DNA from: Patescibacteria group bacterium UBA6489
Lineage (GTDB): Bacteria; Patescibacteriota; Gracilibacteria; BD1-5; UBA6164
NCBI GenBank assembly: GCA_002435385.1
Contig: DJMN01000053.1
Location: 1-64,000 of the forward strand
Reading direction: 5' to 3'
Length of the DNA: 64,000 nt
Program-made: the position numbers and the translations under genes
The notes under the pieces: generated by a model
The model's input: the letters and a program-made list of their open reading frames with translations, nothing else
Told to the model about the DNA's origin: nothing
Database searches by the model: none
Part shown: positions 23,949-35,290 of the stretch, one piece after another
Layout of the letters: each line of letters starts with the position of its first letter
How positions within the stretch are numbered: the first letter of the stretch is position 1

Positions 23949-25085
23949 TTACATATTTAAATAAATTGAATTAATCAATTCTCTTATTATAAAAAATTTC
24001 TTAGGAAAATAATGAGAAGGGAATCTAGTATCAACACTATATAAAGAATCTCGAAATCTCCATAAATCATTTTTTAAATCCAATATTTTATTTTGTTGTT
24101 TTTTAGTTAATCGAACTTTTATATATTTATTCGTAAGAGCAGGATTATTAGAAAGCATTAATAATAATTGACTCAAATTAGAAGTCATATCATTGAAATC
24201 ATTTATATGTTCACCATTCTTTTGTGAATATAAATTTTTAATAATATCATTTAATTGTGTTTCTGTCTTTATAAGTTTGTTAAAAATAATATCTATATTA
24301 CTAATCAGAGAGTCTATTTGAGGCTCTGAATTATTCTCTCGTATTCATACATTCTCACAAGCAATAATAATTTCAACCTCATCTTTGGTTAAACTCTGAA
24401 TTCAATTAATCTTATTGTCTGAAAAAAATCGTCTTAAATTTATTCTTTCTTTAATCTCTCTTTCTAGTTTTTCTGGTAATACTCCCTTATAAAATAAATT
24501 GTTTATGTATTTATTTTCTCTTCATATAGTTCAAATTATATCATTAGAAAGTTCTTTATCTCATAAAAAAATTCTTAAATTTTCATTTTTTATTGAATTT
24601 AAAATATCCCAAGAAATTTCACTATCTTTATCAATAAAAGCATCAGAAGATTCCCATTTATTAATTTGTTCTATCAATTCATTTAATAAATCATTTAGAT
24701 ATAACCAATCTACATCTGGAAAAATTTCATATTGCATTTCTTTAAAAAGATAAAGAATTTCTATTAGTAAGACACGAATCATTTTTAAGGTAACAATATC
24801 TTTTTCAGTAAATAATTCCCTTATGTATATAGAATTACTTTCAAAAGAGTTTATTATCTTTAGAATTTCTGATTCAACATTTCTATTTCCTGTTTTTAAA
24901 ATATTAGCATAAGATTCATAAAATGTATCATCCAAATAAATTTTATTTAATATATTGTTCCAAAACATATTGAAATCATGTAATTTATCATAAAATAGCT
25001 TGATATTAACATTAGAAATATCACTATTTATGTTTTCTTTATTTTTAGGTTCAAAAGTTGTATAAGTATATCAATTAGATTTCAT
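23949..25085 (-). CDS. Hypothetical helical protein
   Basis: A 378-residue, predominantly helical and charged protein (stretches such as IYIRELFTEKDIVTLKMIRV and LDLKNDLWRFRDSLYS). There is no signal peptide, membrane segment or recognised motif, so it is probably cytoplasmic. It is divergent from holA, with 137 bp between the starts. It has the look of a lineage-specific gene. Confidence 0.75.
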
Positions 25086-25222
25086 GTATATATAAATAAT
25101 TTATTATATTATGTAAAATATATTAAATTGTTTTATAATTAAGTCAAGTATTTATATTTATACATTTTGAACTATTAATAAAAACTTCTATAATACACTC
25201 AAATATTACTCACAATTTTTTT

Positions 25223-26173
25223 ATGATATACCTATTCACCTGAAACTCTGATTATCTAGTAAAAAAGCAAGTAAAAGCTTGGAAAAATCTCTTTGTAGAA
25301 AAACACTGAGATTTTAACTTTATCCACATAAAAGACATAACAGAAGTAGATAAAAACTTCTTAAGTGAAGCTATCTTAGGCTCATCTTTTATGAATGCTA
25401 AAAAACTAGTTATAATAGATAACATACCAACAACATCAAAAAATAAAAATACTGATATAAACCAAAAACAAGATTTTTTACTAACACTTATAGAAAAAAT
25501 TCCTGAAGAAAACATAATACTATTCAACTCAGTTTGACCAGATAAAAGAAATAAACTATACAAACAACTAAAAAAAATATGAACATTAAAAGAATTCAAT
25601 ATACAATCTGAAAACGATATAGTAAATTTTATAAATCAAAAATATCCTTGAAAAATAGACGATTTAGCAATAAATACTATCATAAGATATAAATCATCAA
25701 ACTTAGATAAAATTATAAATGAACTAGATAAACTATTTATCACAAAAGAAAAAATAACAAAACAAGACATAGAAAACCACATAACACCAGAACTAGAAGA
25801 AAACATATTTATATTACTAGATGATTTACTAAACTTAAACATAAATGAAACCCTAAAAAGGCTGAATACTATACTAGAAAACACAAATGTTTATGCATTT
25901 TACAATAACCTACTAGCCAATCTAAGAACACAAGTATTTATAACAAAACTAAAAACACTAAAAAATAATCCTAACCAAATTTCAACTGATTTAAAATTAT
26001 GAAATAGATGATTTTTAGTAAACAAATCTTACAAAATTTCACCTAAAAAACTTATCTCATTTTATGAGAAACTAATCCAAATAGACAAAAAAATGAAAAC
26101 ATGAAAAATGCTTTGAACTAAAGACGAAGACTTTAGATTTGAGTTAGAAAAAGTTATGTTAGAATTAAAATAA
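25223..26173 (+). CDS. holA: DNA polymerase III subunit delta
   Basis: A 316-residue clamp-loader subunit. It opens MIYLFTGNSDYLVKKQVKAW, then shows the family pattern: LGSSFMNAKKLVIIDNI, a central AAA+ fold without a Walker A motif, and the C-terminal collar (FYNNLLANLRTQVFITKLK and a conserved KISPKKLISFYEKL). HolA opens the beta clamp for loading. Glycines in GNSDYL and at several other sites are UGA. No operon partner; it is followed by a block of repeats. Confidence 0.88.
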
Positions 26174-26260
26174 CCTTATATCACTAACCTCACCGCTTAA
26201 CACCTTCAGATAAATTTCCATCTCAAAAAGAGAAAAAAAGTTTTTCGCTTCGCTTGTTTT

Positions 26261-26343
26261 TCACTTCCCTTATCTAAGGGAAGAGCTAAAAAATCATAAA
26301 TTCCTACTTGTCCCTCTCCTCTAAGGAGAGGCTAGGTGAGGTT
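26261..26343. repeat. Two REP-like palindromic repeats downstream of holA
   Basis: Two family members in tandem: CTTCCCTTATCTAAGGGAAG (26263-26282) and CCCTCTCCTCTAAGGAGAGG (26312-26331) with the tail CTAGGTGAGGTT. The second shares the flank CCTACTTGTCCCTCTCC with the copy at 62645. They fill the gap between convergent holA and the MEMO-CapA gene. Confidence 0.8.
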
Positions 26344-26355
26344 ATTATAAATTCC

Positions 26356-28359
26356 CTACTCCCAACTCCCACAATCTACAGCGAAATCAGTACCCCTCCT
26401 CTTAAACTTAACTACATCATATCTAAGTCAACTATTATCTATTCTATAAACAACTCATAATCAATCTAAAGTACTATCAAAACCTTGATCAAAAATAAAA
26501 TTTCACAAACTATAAAAAATAGGAACTCCCTTATACTCCTCATAATTTGCAGTTACATGAGGATGATGTCATATAATCATATCCACTCAAGCATCTACAA
26601 ATTTATAAGCAAGCTTCTGTTGCCAATCAGTATTTGTAGTTCTATACTCAATTCACCAATGAATACTTAAAATCACATTATATCACAGACTCTTTAACTC
26701 TCTTATCTTAGCTAACTCACTATTTAAATCCCAACTGTAAGTAGTATCATTTATTCAAATAAAAGCTACCTTTGTACCATTTTTATCCATCTTAAAAACA
26801 GTAGACTCTTTTCATCTTCATTCCCCAAAATATTTCAATCACTTGCTTTCTAAAACTTCTTTAGTCTTAGCAAAACAAGTATTTCCATAATCATAAGAAT
26901 GATTATTCGCAATATTAAATAAATTTATTCAAATATCCTTAAAATAATCTATGTATTCGGGCTTAGTTAAAAACCTAATAGACTTATCAGAATAAACAGT
27001 ATCTTTTTTCTCACAAACAGCAGTTTCAAGATTAACTCAAACATAATCAAAAGAAAAAAACATCCTATTTTTCCAAAATCTAGTATCTTTAGTTATATCA
27101 GCATTTTGAAAAAAACATTCAAAATACTTTTTTTTATCTTCATAAGAAGCTGGAATCCCTCAATAAGCTCTTTCATAATCAAAACTCCTAGTCAAATGAC
27201 TATCTCAAAAAAACATACCATAAACTCAATCTGAAGCTAATTCCTCACCTCAATAATCAGCAACTTTTTTATACTCAAACTTATCATCAAAAAACTCCAA
27301 ATTTTTCTTTCTAACAATTTTCTTTTTTACCTCTGGTCAAGACACAAACTCTCACATAACATGAGAAGTATTCTCATACAACAAAGATTTTCACATAATC
27401 TCAGAAGAAGAAGTTCTATTTTCTAACTTAAAAATATCCTTATCATTATAATTAGCCAAAGACTTAAGTAAGAACAAACAATTAGGACAATCAACTTCCA
27501 TAAAACCCATTTTCTCTTTATTTAATTCCTCTACTGTCTTCATATCATGAAAAACCGCAACCTTCTCAAAAACATGATGAGAAAAATCAACAGAAGCTAT
27601 AAATAAAGTATTTCATTCTCAAAAGTTATAATCCTTAATTCTCTCAAAAAACTCCTGAGTATTCTTAGGATTTTTATCATATTCCATTTCCAAAACAATT
27701 GGATAAACTTTGTCGTAATCAGGAAAATATTTATTTATATATTTAAAATGCTCTCAAACTCAATGCTCATACAACAAAAAATTATTTTTATTACCTTCAT
27801 AATCTACCAAATCATATAAATTTGATTTTTGATAATCATAAAAAGATATTTTTCATCATCTAACACAATTTTCTATATCAATATTTCTTTTATTTATAGC
27901 AAAACAATAATTTCCCTCTTGTTTAAAAGATTCAAAAAAAGCAGTTCAATTTCCATAATGATTTGGAGAAATAATCACTATATTTTTTATATCTTCATAC
28001 CTTAAACTTATATCACTATAAAACTTATCTATATTATCCTTAGTAATTGAATGATGAGGTACAACTATAAAATATTTTTTATCCTCATTATTATTTTCGG
28101 TCAGAGAATATTCTTCTGTATAAATCTCTTCTTCTCCTGACTCCTCTGTTTCCAATACCTTCAAATTATCTTCCTTACTATGAACAATACCTTTTTTATT
28201 ATCTTTTATCTCTTTAGTTTCTAATGATACTAATCAATATATATTATTTCATTTATAAAAAGAAGATAACATTCAATTATAATTAACATACCACACAATA
28301 ACTGCACTGATACAAACCAGTGCAGTTATTTGAAGTCTTATATAAGTTTTTTCTTGCAT
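26356..28359 (-). CDS. Membrane-anchored MEMO-like and CapA-like fusion protein
   Basis: A 667-residue protein. After an N-terminal helix (LQITALVCISAVIVWYV) comes a MEMO/AmmeMemoRadiSam-B-like domain. It has VVPHHSI, NIVIISPNHYG, YEHGVGEHF and FIASVDFSHH, the conserved metal-site histidines of that family. From about residue 380 there is a CapA/PgsA-type metallophosphoesterase-like domain: GDSHLTR, NLETAVC, NIANNHSYDYG, IHWGIEY, GHHPHV and YSLGNFIFDQ. CapA proteins take part in poly-gamma-glutamate or related surface polymer export; MEMO homologues are less well understood. Both domains keep their key residues. The anchor implies that both work outside the cytoplasm. Confidence 0.9.
28297..28330. 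repeat. 13-bp perfect inverted repeat inside the MEMO-CapA signal region
   Basis: AATAACTGCACTG and CAGTGCAGTTATT flank an 8-base loop, all inside the codons for the N-terminal helix (ITALVCISAVIV). The mRNA would form a strong hairpin about 30 bases after the start codon. Confidence 0.75.
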
Positions 28360-28391
28360 TTCTGATAATGATTAGAAATAAATTTAATAGA

Positions 28392-30146
28392 CTAATAAAT
28401 AAAATACTCTCCATTTTTCTCTAAAACCCCTCCCCACTCAAATACCTCATAATCACTATTTCATCTATCAAACCTCTTTATCAGATATTTATCAAAGCTA
28501 TCTCAAACATTGCTATATAAAAATCTTTCTTTATCTGAACTCATAGCATCTAACTCATAACTATCAAGTAATACTCTAAACTCAACATTTGGTTTATTTT
28601 TAAAACTCAAATCTACCATTTTATCTAAGTCTTCTTTATATTTAAAACTTACAAAATAGTACTTCCCTGCTTCATATTTTGGTAACCAATACTCTAAGAA
28701 ATCCTTTTTCTCTTTCTCATTAAAATTAATTTTATCTAATTTATCATTAAAAAACTTTGAAATATTTTCTCATGCAACAATCCACCCATTTTCATTATGC
28801 TCATATCATTTAACCATTATTGCATAATATAAATAATCATAACTCTCTCCCTTAACTTCTACATCTCAATTATTTCAAGTGAATTTCCAACTATCCTTTG
28901 ATGTAAAATCAGGAATAACCTTAGTAAAATAACTACCATTCTCATAATCTATACTCAAAGTATTTTCTGATTTATTTTTATCATAAATATAAACTGCTGG
29001 TTTACACATTTCTGCAAAAAACTGTATAGTATAAGGAGATTTAATGTAAAGTATAAAATATCAATTATCATCAAATTTTTTTACTTTGAAAAGAGGTAAA
29101 TTTGCTTTAGTTATATTCGTAATTCTTTTTCAATCTGAATTCATTATTCCTTCTCAAGAATTTTCTCAATAATATCAAACTATCTTCTGTGTTAAATCAA
29201 AATCCATAAAATCAGCTTCTCAATTGACAGCATTTTTCATCCGATCAACATCTGTTCATAAAAATACAATTCTATTTGGTTGTTCAAAATTTGCCTCGTA
29301 TAAAGCATATAATCAATTATTAAGTTCAAAAACATATCTTTTTTTTATTTTTCTTTTTAATGTATCTTTATTATAAATTTGCTCTTTCATATATGAATAC
29401 ATTTCATCAGAAGAAGCAAACTTTCTATCTTTAATAATTAATGTATCATCTTGATAAAGATTTGTTTTCCCCTCAAAATTTAATTTTAAATTCCAAGTAT
29501 AATTTCATGCACTTATTCCACTTTTTAACTCTGGAATAGATTTGTCTATACTATTCCCTAATAAATCAAAAATACTTTGTTTAATTGAAAATCAAGCACA
29601 CGAAGCATTAACATTTACCTTTGAATAATAATTATCATATTTATGTACTTCAACATACTCACTTGCCATTGAAGCTTCTAATACCTTTTTTATATAACTT
29701 CAATCTTTTTTATATACAGAATAGCTCTGAGGATATTTTTCATAACTCATACCATTATAATAATCACCAAAAAGCTGAACATATTTATCTCACTTATCCT
29801 CAATTTTATTTACACTATTATTTAAACAAACATCCAAAACACAATAATCTCAATTAGAAACTGAAACACTATTATATTCTAAAACTTTTTCCTTTACTAC
29901 ATCTTTTTTATCTTCTTGAATAATTTCTCATGTCTGAGTTAATTCCTCTCATGTTCAAACTTTTTCATCATTTAGAACTTCCTCTCATGTTCATGTACTA
30001 CCTGTACCATTTACAGAACCAGTTAAAACAGTATCTCCAATCTCTACAGAACCAGACAAAGTATCATTATTTATTTCAACACTTCATCCTAAAGAACAAG
30101 ATGATAAAATAAACACTAAAACCAAAATAGAAAAAAACTTCTTCAT
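28392..30146 (-). CDS. Large lipoprotein, unknown (two-component target candidate)
   Basis: A 584-residue lipoprotein. The signal ends in a clear lipobox, MKKFFSILVLVFILSSCSLGG (Cys17), modified by Lgt (encoded at 42.7 kb). After it comes a Thr/Gly/Glu-rich linker with repeated GTGEE units. The rest has no recognised domain; acidic and aromatic, with strands such as YGDYCVLDVC and QPNRIVFLG. It is paralogous to the lipoprotein encoded downstream of its promoter region (30233-31303): both contain an ADFMD/FEQP...ILLVG-type segment. Its promoter has the double direct repeat. Confidence 0.82.
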
Positions 30147-30180
30147 AAAAAATAAATTAAAAATTAAAATCTATTTCAAC

Positions 30181-30213
30181 ATTATACAAATCCAATGTAA
30201 GAGTAATGTAAGA
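30181..30213 (-). promoter_or_regulatory. Promoter with double direct repeat (response-regulator site 3)
   Basis: On the minus strand TCTTACATTAC and TCTTACATTGG are adjacent. Then come ATTTG and TATAAT (30181-30186), 34 bp before the lipoprotein ATG. It matches site 1 almost base for base over 33 bp although the genes are unrelated beyond being exported. Confidence 0.78.
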
Positions 30214-30232
30214 TTATACAAAAAAGTAAAAA

Positions 30233-31303
30233 TTATTTACACTCATCAATAATATAAGAAATACTATATCAAGAATTCAAATACAATAAATAAAATCCAC
30301 TATCATCAAACTTTTTAACACTAAAAATAGGTAAATCATCTTTTTTAACGATTTTTAACTCTTCTCCATCTTTTCAAGTCAATTTTATACTATCATTATT
30401 TCCAAAATTCAAAACAATCTTTTGAGTTAATTTCTGATTTACAATATTCATTCTCTCAGTTTCTTTTCACTCTAATCACTCTTTTTCATTACCTACTAAA
30501 AGTATAACTCATTCTGGTTGTTCAAAATCAGCCTCATACAGAACATATAAATCATTATCAACCTTAAATAAATAATTTTTAGCTATTCCCTTATCACTAA
30601 GAAAATAATCCTTTCTATCATATTTAGGTTCTTTTGTTGCAAAAAATATTCATTCATCATAAACATCTTCTTCCATACGCCCAAAAACATCCTTAGAATT
30701 GTCAACTATCTTTTTATCAACAAAAGTAGTATCAGCTTTATAAAAAGACGATATCTGATTTTTTGAGGCTAATTTATACTTCGTTTCAAAATTTTGGTTC
30801 AACTTCCAAGTATAATTTCATATTTTAACTTCACTCTCAAGTTTAGTTATATTTTCATCAACCTCATTTCAAGAAGCATCAACAATAGACTGTTTAATTT
30901 GGGTTCAATCACACAGCTCTGAAATCTCTTTCTTTATATAATAATCTCCATACTTTTTCGTTTCAACATAAGAATATGGATTCATTGAAATTATTTTCCT
31001 CATATAATCACCATTCTTATCATAAACAGAATAACTCCCTGGAGATCTTGTATAACTTTTTTTCTCTGTATCAGAATCTGATTTAAAATACTGAACATAT
31101 TCCTCTCATTGCTCTTCTACTTTCTCACCATTTTCTAAACAAGTACCAGATACACAATACTTTCATGTAATATCCTCTTGAATAGAACCTGACTCAACTT
31201 CTTCAACTTTTCAAGTAGCAGTAACATCAATATTTCCTTCTTTTTCAGAAGAACAAGAATAAAAACTAAAAACAATAAAAAATAAAATTAACAACTTTTT
31301 CAT
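30233..31303 (-). CDS. Lipoprotein, paralogue of the 584-residue lipoprotein
   Basis: A 356-residue lipoprotein with lipobox FSFYSCSSE (Cys17). It shares with the downstream lipoprotein the segments YCVSGTCLENG / YCVLDVCLNN, YVETKKYGDYY / YVEVHKYDNYY and the ending YLLYLNSG-type strands. The pair arose by duplication and the larger copy gained about 200 C-terminal residues. The function is unknown. It is exported and membrane-tethered. Confidence 0.82.
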
Positions 31304-31374
31304 AATAAAAAATTTAATTAAATAAATTAATACAAGAAATTATAAAGAAATAAAATATTTCTCAAAAGAAAATA

Positions 31375-31581
31375 TTACTTTTTATAACAACTACCTTCTC
31401 CATCACAATCATCTACACAATCTCATCATATAACACAAAAAGTTGAGATACACCTCTTATCACAATGAGAAGGACAAGTACTATACTTATAACACTGACA
31501 ATCAACTCACATCTTAAACACTAAATAATAAGTCAAAACAGCAATAAAAACAAAGAAAAGAAAAATTTTAAAAATATTCAT
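31375..31581 (-). CDS. Cysteine-rich small membrane-anchored protein
   Basis: A 68-residue protein: an N-terminal helix (IFKIFLFFVFIAVLTYYLVF), then a short domain with eleven cysteines (DCQCYKYSTCPSHCDKRC and a DCVDDCDGEGSCYKK end). The cysteine spacing suggests disulfide-stabilised knots outside the membrane. No family recognised. It lies 71 bp upstream of the lipoprotein pair and is probably cotranscribed with them. Confidence 0.65.
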
Positions 31582-31639
31582 AATTAAATTAAAAATTATA
31601 TAATATAAAGAATATTAAACTTAATCATCTAGTTTACTC

Positions 31640-32662
31640 CTAAACCTCATTTATAATCTCATAATCCAAGTCTAGATTTCAAACAAACGCAAATCAAATT
31701 ACCCTTTCGACTCATTCTTCTTTTAGTTTCCTAGCAGTTTCATTCAAAGTAGAACCAGAACCAACAAAATCATCTATCAAAAATACTTTTTTATATTTTT
31801 TAACTTCACTATCATCAATAAAAATTGTATTTTTAGCATTTTGTATTCTCTGCTCTCTAGTTTTTAATGATTTTTGAGGAATAGCAATATTATTTGGATA
31901 AAATTTTATAACATTTACAAAAGGTATTCATAAAATTTTTAACCTATCCTTTAAAAATCCCAACAACTGATTTTTCCTATCAATACTCCAAGGAGTAATA
32001 GCAATAGCATCAAACTTTTTTTTTCTAATAATACATTCAAGTTTTATAAATATTTCATCTATACTTCTATTTATAAGTTCCTTATTTTGTGACTGTTTCG
32101 CATAAAAAGTAAGCTCAGATAATTTTCCTCTTCAAAATTCTCTCCAAGTATATTGATCTGCATAAAATATCTTATCCAAAAAAACCTTTTCAAAACACTT
32201 TCAAAATGATTCTTTTGCTTTCAAAAGTCAACATGAATTTTGCAATCACTCAATATAATTATTAACTGAGATATAATCTTTCACTTTATCCTTTACATCC
32301 AAGTCTCTACTGCTACACCATTTCTTTATACCTGAAAATCATTCTAAAATCTCTCCTTCTGGAGTAAATTTCAAAAATATATCATTCAATAACTTTTGAG
32401 CCTTAAAATCAGGAATATATTCTTCCTGATACACAACTTCTTTTTCTTTTATAACATCTGTAAATTCTCCTACTATTTTATATCTGGTATGAGATCATTT
32501 CCCTATTTTTTCAACTTTACCAACTTCTAGCAATTCATTCAAAGCTTTATGAGTAATCGTTCTACTTATTCACAAAATATTAGAAATTTCACTAGCTCAC
32601 AAAACCTTGTTTTTCTCAAACAAATCTGATACCAGTTTTCTTACCTTAAAACTAACTTTCAT
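31640..32662 (-). CDS. HTH-phosphoribosyltransferase regulator (ComF/PRTase-like)
   Basis: A 340-residue fusion. The first 65 residues are a winged helix-turn-helix (ASEISNILGISRTITHKALNELLEVGKVEKIG). The C-terminal part is a type I phosphoribosyltransferase with the PRPP loop VFLIDDFVGSGSTLNET (about residues 291-307) and, before it, a ComF-like TREQRIQNAKNTIFID segment. PRTase-type regulators such as PurR use the pocket to sense PRPP. Here the operator-like palindrome in its own promoter supports autoregulation. It has no operon partner; it is followed by the small Cys-rich gene. Confidence 0.85.
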
Positions 32663-32678
32663 CTTTTAAAAAATTTTC

Positions 32679-32714
32679 TACTGTAAACTAATTACTGTAA
32701 ACACTTTACAGTAA
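32679..32714 (-). promoter_or_regulatory. Operator palindrome of the HTH-PRTase regulator
   Basis: TTACTGTAAA and TTTACAGTAA form a perfect 10-bp inverted repeat with a 3-bp centre (32692-32714). A third half-site, TACTGTAAAC, lies 14 bp nearer the gene (32679-32688). All lie between the -10 and the start codon, a repressing position. Probable ligand-controlled autorepression. Confidence 0.78.
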
Positions 32715-32723
32715 ACCAATTTC

Positions 32724-32751
32724 AGTATATCATTTATTCTGGAAAAAGCAA
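32724..32751 (-). promoter_or_regulatory. Promoter of the HTH-PRTase gene
   Basis: On the minus strand TTGCTT (32746-32751), a 16-bp spacer, then TATACT (32724-32729). The transcription start would fall at the edge of the operator palindrome. Confidence 0.6.
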
Positions 32752-32764
32752 AAAAATAAAAAAA

Positions 32765-32788
32765 AGAACCTAGTTTTCCCTAGGCTCT
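32765..32788 (-). terminator. Terminator of glyS
   Basis: On the minus strand AGAGCCTAG pairs with CTAGGTTCT (one wobble) around a short loop, followed by T-rich sequence. It lies 15 bp past the glyS stop. Confidence 0.7.
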
Positions 32789-32803
32789 AAAAAATATATT
32801 TTT

Positions 32804-34309
32804 TTATTGCTCCATCATATTTCTTATATATTTATTCAAATTCTTTAACTCAACAACTTCTTGCTCCATACTATCTCTAAATCTAACAGTAACCTTTCAT
32901 TCTTCATAATTTTGAGAATCTACAGTTACACAAAAAGGAGTTCAAATTTCATCAAATCTAGCATACCTTTTACCAATAGTTCAAACCTCATCATACTCAC
33001 AAACAAAATCTTCTGCTAGTTGGGCATAAACCTCTTTAGCTAAATCTCAAATCTTCTTAACAACAGGAAGTACTCAAATCTTTATAGGAGCAACCTTAGG
33101 AGCAAATTTTAGATAAGCTCTTCCTGTTTCATCTACACTGTAAGCATCTATCAAAGTAGCAAGTAACAATCTAGTTAATCATACCGCAGGTTCTACAACA
33201 TAAGGAATAAACTTTCTATTATTCACAGGATCAAAGTAACTCATATCTTGTTTAGAATGACTCATATGTGCCTTCAAATCAAAATCTGTTCTAGAAGCAA
33301 CTCCCCGAAGCTCTCCCCATCCAAATGGATATTTATACTCTATATCATAAGTTCCATTACTATAGTGACTTAACTCCTCTGGATCATGCTCTCTAAATCT
33401 AAGATTCTTCTTTTCTATTCATAAAACATTTACCAAAAAGTTTTCACAGTCTTTATTCCACCTTTGATGTGTCTCTTTTTCAGTTCATGGAACACAAAAA
33501 TACTCTATTTCCATTTGTTCAAACTCCCTAGTTCTAAATATAAAGTTTCAAGGAGTTATTTCATTTCTAAAGCTTTTACCAACTTGTGCAACTCAGAAAG
33601 GAAGTTTTCTTCTAGAAGTCCTAACAACATTTTGAAAATTTACAAATATACCCTGTGCAGTTTCTGGTCTAAGATAAATTTCTGTACCAGAGTCGTCTGT
33701 AACTCATTGATGTGTTTTAAACATTAAGTTAAAATTTTGAATTTCTCACCAATTACAAGAAGAACAATCAGGACAAGGAATAAATAAATCACAAAAAGAT
33801 TTTATTCTTTCATTTCATTCTTTATTAATTATATTTTTCTTATAAATATTTTTAAATTCCTCAAAGTCTCAATTTATAATTTTATTAGCTTCTTTAGTTA
33901 GTTGATTTAAATAGTCTTGAGTTTCATTATAATTATCATTAATATGACTAATAATTCAATTAACTTCTCATCATCCCAAACTGCTAAATTTTTCTTCTAT
34001 AAGTTTATCTGCTCTATGTCTTTTTTTACAAGATTTACAATCAATCAAAGGATCACTAAAACCTCAAACATGTCCAGAAGCTACCCAAACATTAGGGTTC
34101 ATAAGTATAGCAGCATCAAGAAGCATCATATCAGTTTTCTTTTGAACAAATTCTTTTATCCAAAGGTTTTTTATGTTTTCTTTTAGTAGTGATCAATATG
34201 GTCCGTAATCCCAAGCGTTTGCAAGTCATCCATAAATTTCACTTCACGCATAAACAAATCACCTATTCTTAGCTAGGTTAACAATTGTATCCATCGTTAT
34301 TTTTGTCAT
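32804..34309 (-). CDS. glyS: Glycyl-tRNA synthetase (single-chain, class II)
   Basis: A 501-residue GlyRS of the dimeric alpha2 type. It begins ITMDTIVNLAKNRGFVYAGS and has GGLANAWDYGPYGSLLKENI, WVASGHVGGFSDPL, LRPETAQGIFVNFQNV (motif 2 region), FRTREFEQMEIEYFC, PYVVEPAVGLTRLL (motif 3) and a C-terminal anticodon-binding domain. In a UGA-glycine organism this enzyme must also charge the extra tRNA-Gly(UCA), which is expected but not shown here. It is the third gene after the T-box leader at 35.3 kb and may be the leader's real target. Confidence 0.95.
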
Positions 34310-34364
34310 AATATTATAGTTAATTTTTAAAATATTTTTTATTGGAAAACCTCTATCTTGAATT

Positions 34365-34392
34365 CTTTCTCCTTTCTGGAGAAAGAGGCTAC
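34365..34392. repeat. REP-like palindrome upstream of glyS
   Basis: TTTCTCCTTTCTGGAGAAAG hairpin with the tail AGGCTA. A member of the GC-rich repeat class, lying in the gap between glyS and the 95-residue gene. Confidence 0.6.
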
Positions 34393-34413
34393 AAATCTTC
34401 TGTAGTTTAAATC

Positions 34414-34451
34414 CATCCCCTCGCACCTCGGTACTTCCTTTACAAAAGGAA
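34414..34451. repeat. Second-family repeat (GGAAGTACCGAGG type)
   Basis: Read on the minus strand: TTCCTTTTGTAAAGGAAGT then ACCGAGGTGCGAGGGG. It resembles the copy at 49419-49472. It overlaps nothing coding and ends 10 bp before the stop of the neighbouring gene. Confidence 0.6.
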
Positions 34452-34460
34452 AAAATTACT

Positions 34461-34748
34461 TTATCAGCCTCGTTTTTTTGTATATCTTTCTATATAAATA
34501 TTTTTCAAAAGTCATATAGATACTGTTGATAACAAATATCAACAAGTCGGAATAATTGCATTTACTAGTGGTTTATCTATTTCTAAAAAATACATAACAA
34601 TACTTATTAAAACATAAGTTAAAACAACTACCAAAACCTTTCTTTCAAAAGAAGTCTCCCAAGCTTTATCCGCCTCAACTTTTTTATTCCTTTGTTTTAG
34701 TTTTTCAATTTCTTGTTCTAAATATTCTAATGTAAGCTCCTTTTTCAT
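34461..34748 (-). CDS. Small coiled-coil membrane protein
   Basis: A 95-residue protein. Residues 1-27 form a coiled coil (LEYLEQEIEKLKQRNKKVEA). Two hydrophobic segments follow (VLVVVLTYVLISIVMYFL and LVNAIIPTCGYLLSTVSIG), and it ends in basic residues. It resembles small CPR-type coiled-coil/two-helix membrane proteins of unknown role. The start is 20 bp after the NUDIX stop, so it is probably in the T-box operon. Confidence 0.75.
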
Positions 34749-34768
34749 AATTACTTATTTTACTATAT

Positions 34769-35272
34769 TTAAATAATCCCTTCAATAATTAAAAATCTAA
34801 CAAATTCCATTCCTCAAAAATCTTTTTCTTTTAATTCTTCATAAGAAAACAATCTAGCTTCTAAAATCTCTTCTCAAATAGGATTTTGCAAAGGCTCACC
34901 TCCTATTTTTCATATATAATGTGGAACATATCCTATAAGAGGATAAAAATCTCCATTCGGTTTTTTCACAGGTTGCTTATTAATAATTTTCCTAAATCAA
35001 ATCATTTCATAACTCAATAATTTACATCAAATTTCTTCTTCTGTTTCTCTAAAAAGTGCCTCTTCAAAACTTTCTCATTTTTCTACATGTCCTCAAGGAA
35101 TTTCCCAACCTCTATGAGATTTTGTTAATGCTATATTGTTATCATAAATTGGAATAGAAAATACTGCATTTACTAGACTTTTATCAGGAACTTTTTTTGA
35201 TAAATAAAACTCCCAAGATACATTATCATTCCATCTCCCTTCAGATATTTTTTTTGTATAATCAGTACTCAT
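34769..35272 (-). CDS. NUDIX hydrolase (T-box controlled)
   Basis: A 167-residue NUDIX protein. The NUDIX box GGHVEKGESFEEALFRETEEEIG fits the family pattern GX5EX7REUXEEXGU; the glycine before GHVEKGE is UGA. The substrate cannot be deduced. The ATG at 35272 was chosen because the reading frame upstream of it overlaps the T-box terminator hairpin. First gene downstream of that riboswitch, followed by the 95-residue gene and glyS. Confidence 0.9.
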
Positions 35273-35290
35273 AATTTCTAAATGAAAAAC

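Noticed and set aside
26261..26343. Repeats as a CRISPR array
   Set aside because: Units differ in sequence, lie singly or in pairs and have no equal spacers; no cas gene is present.
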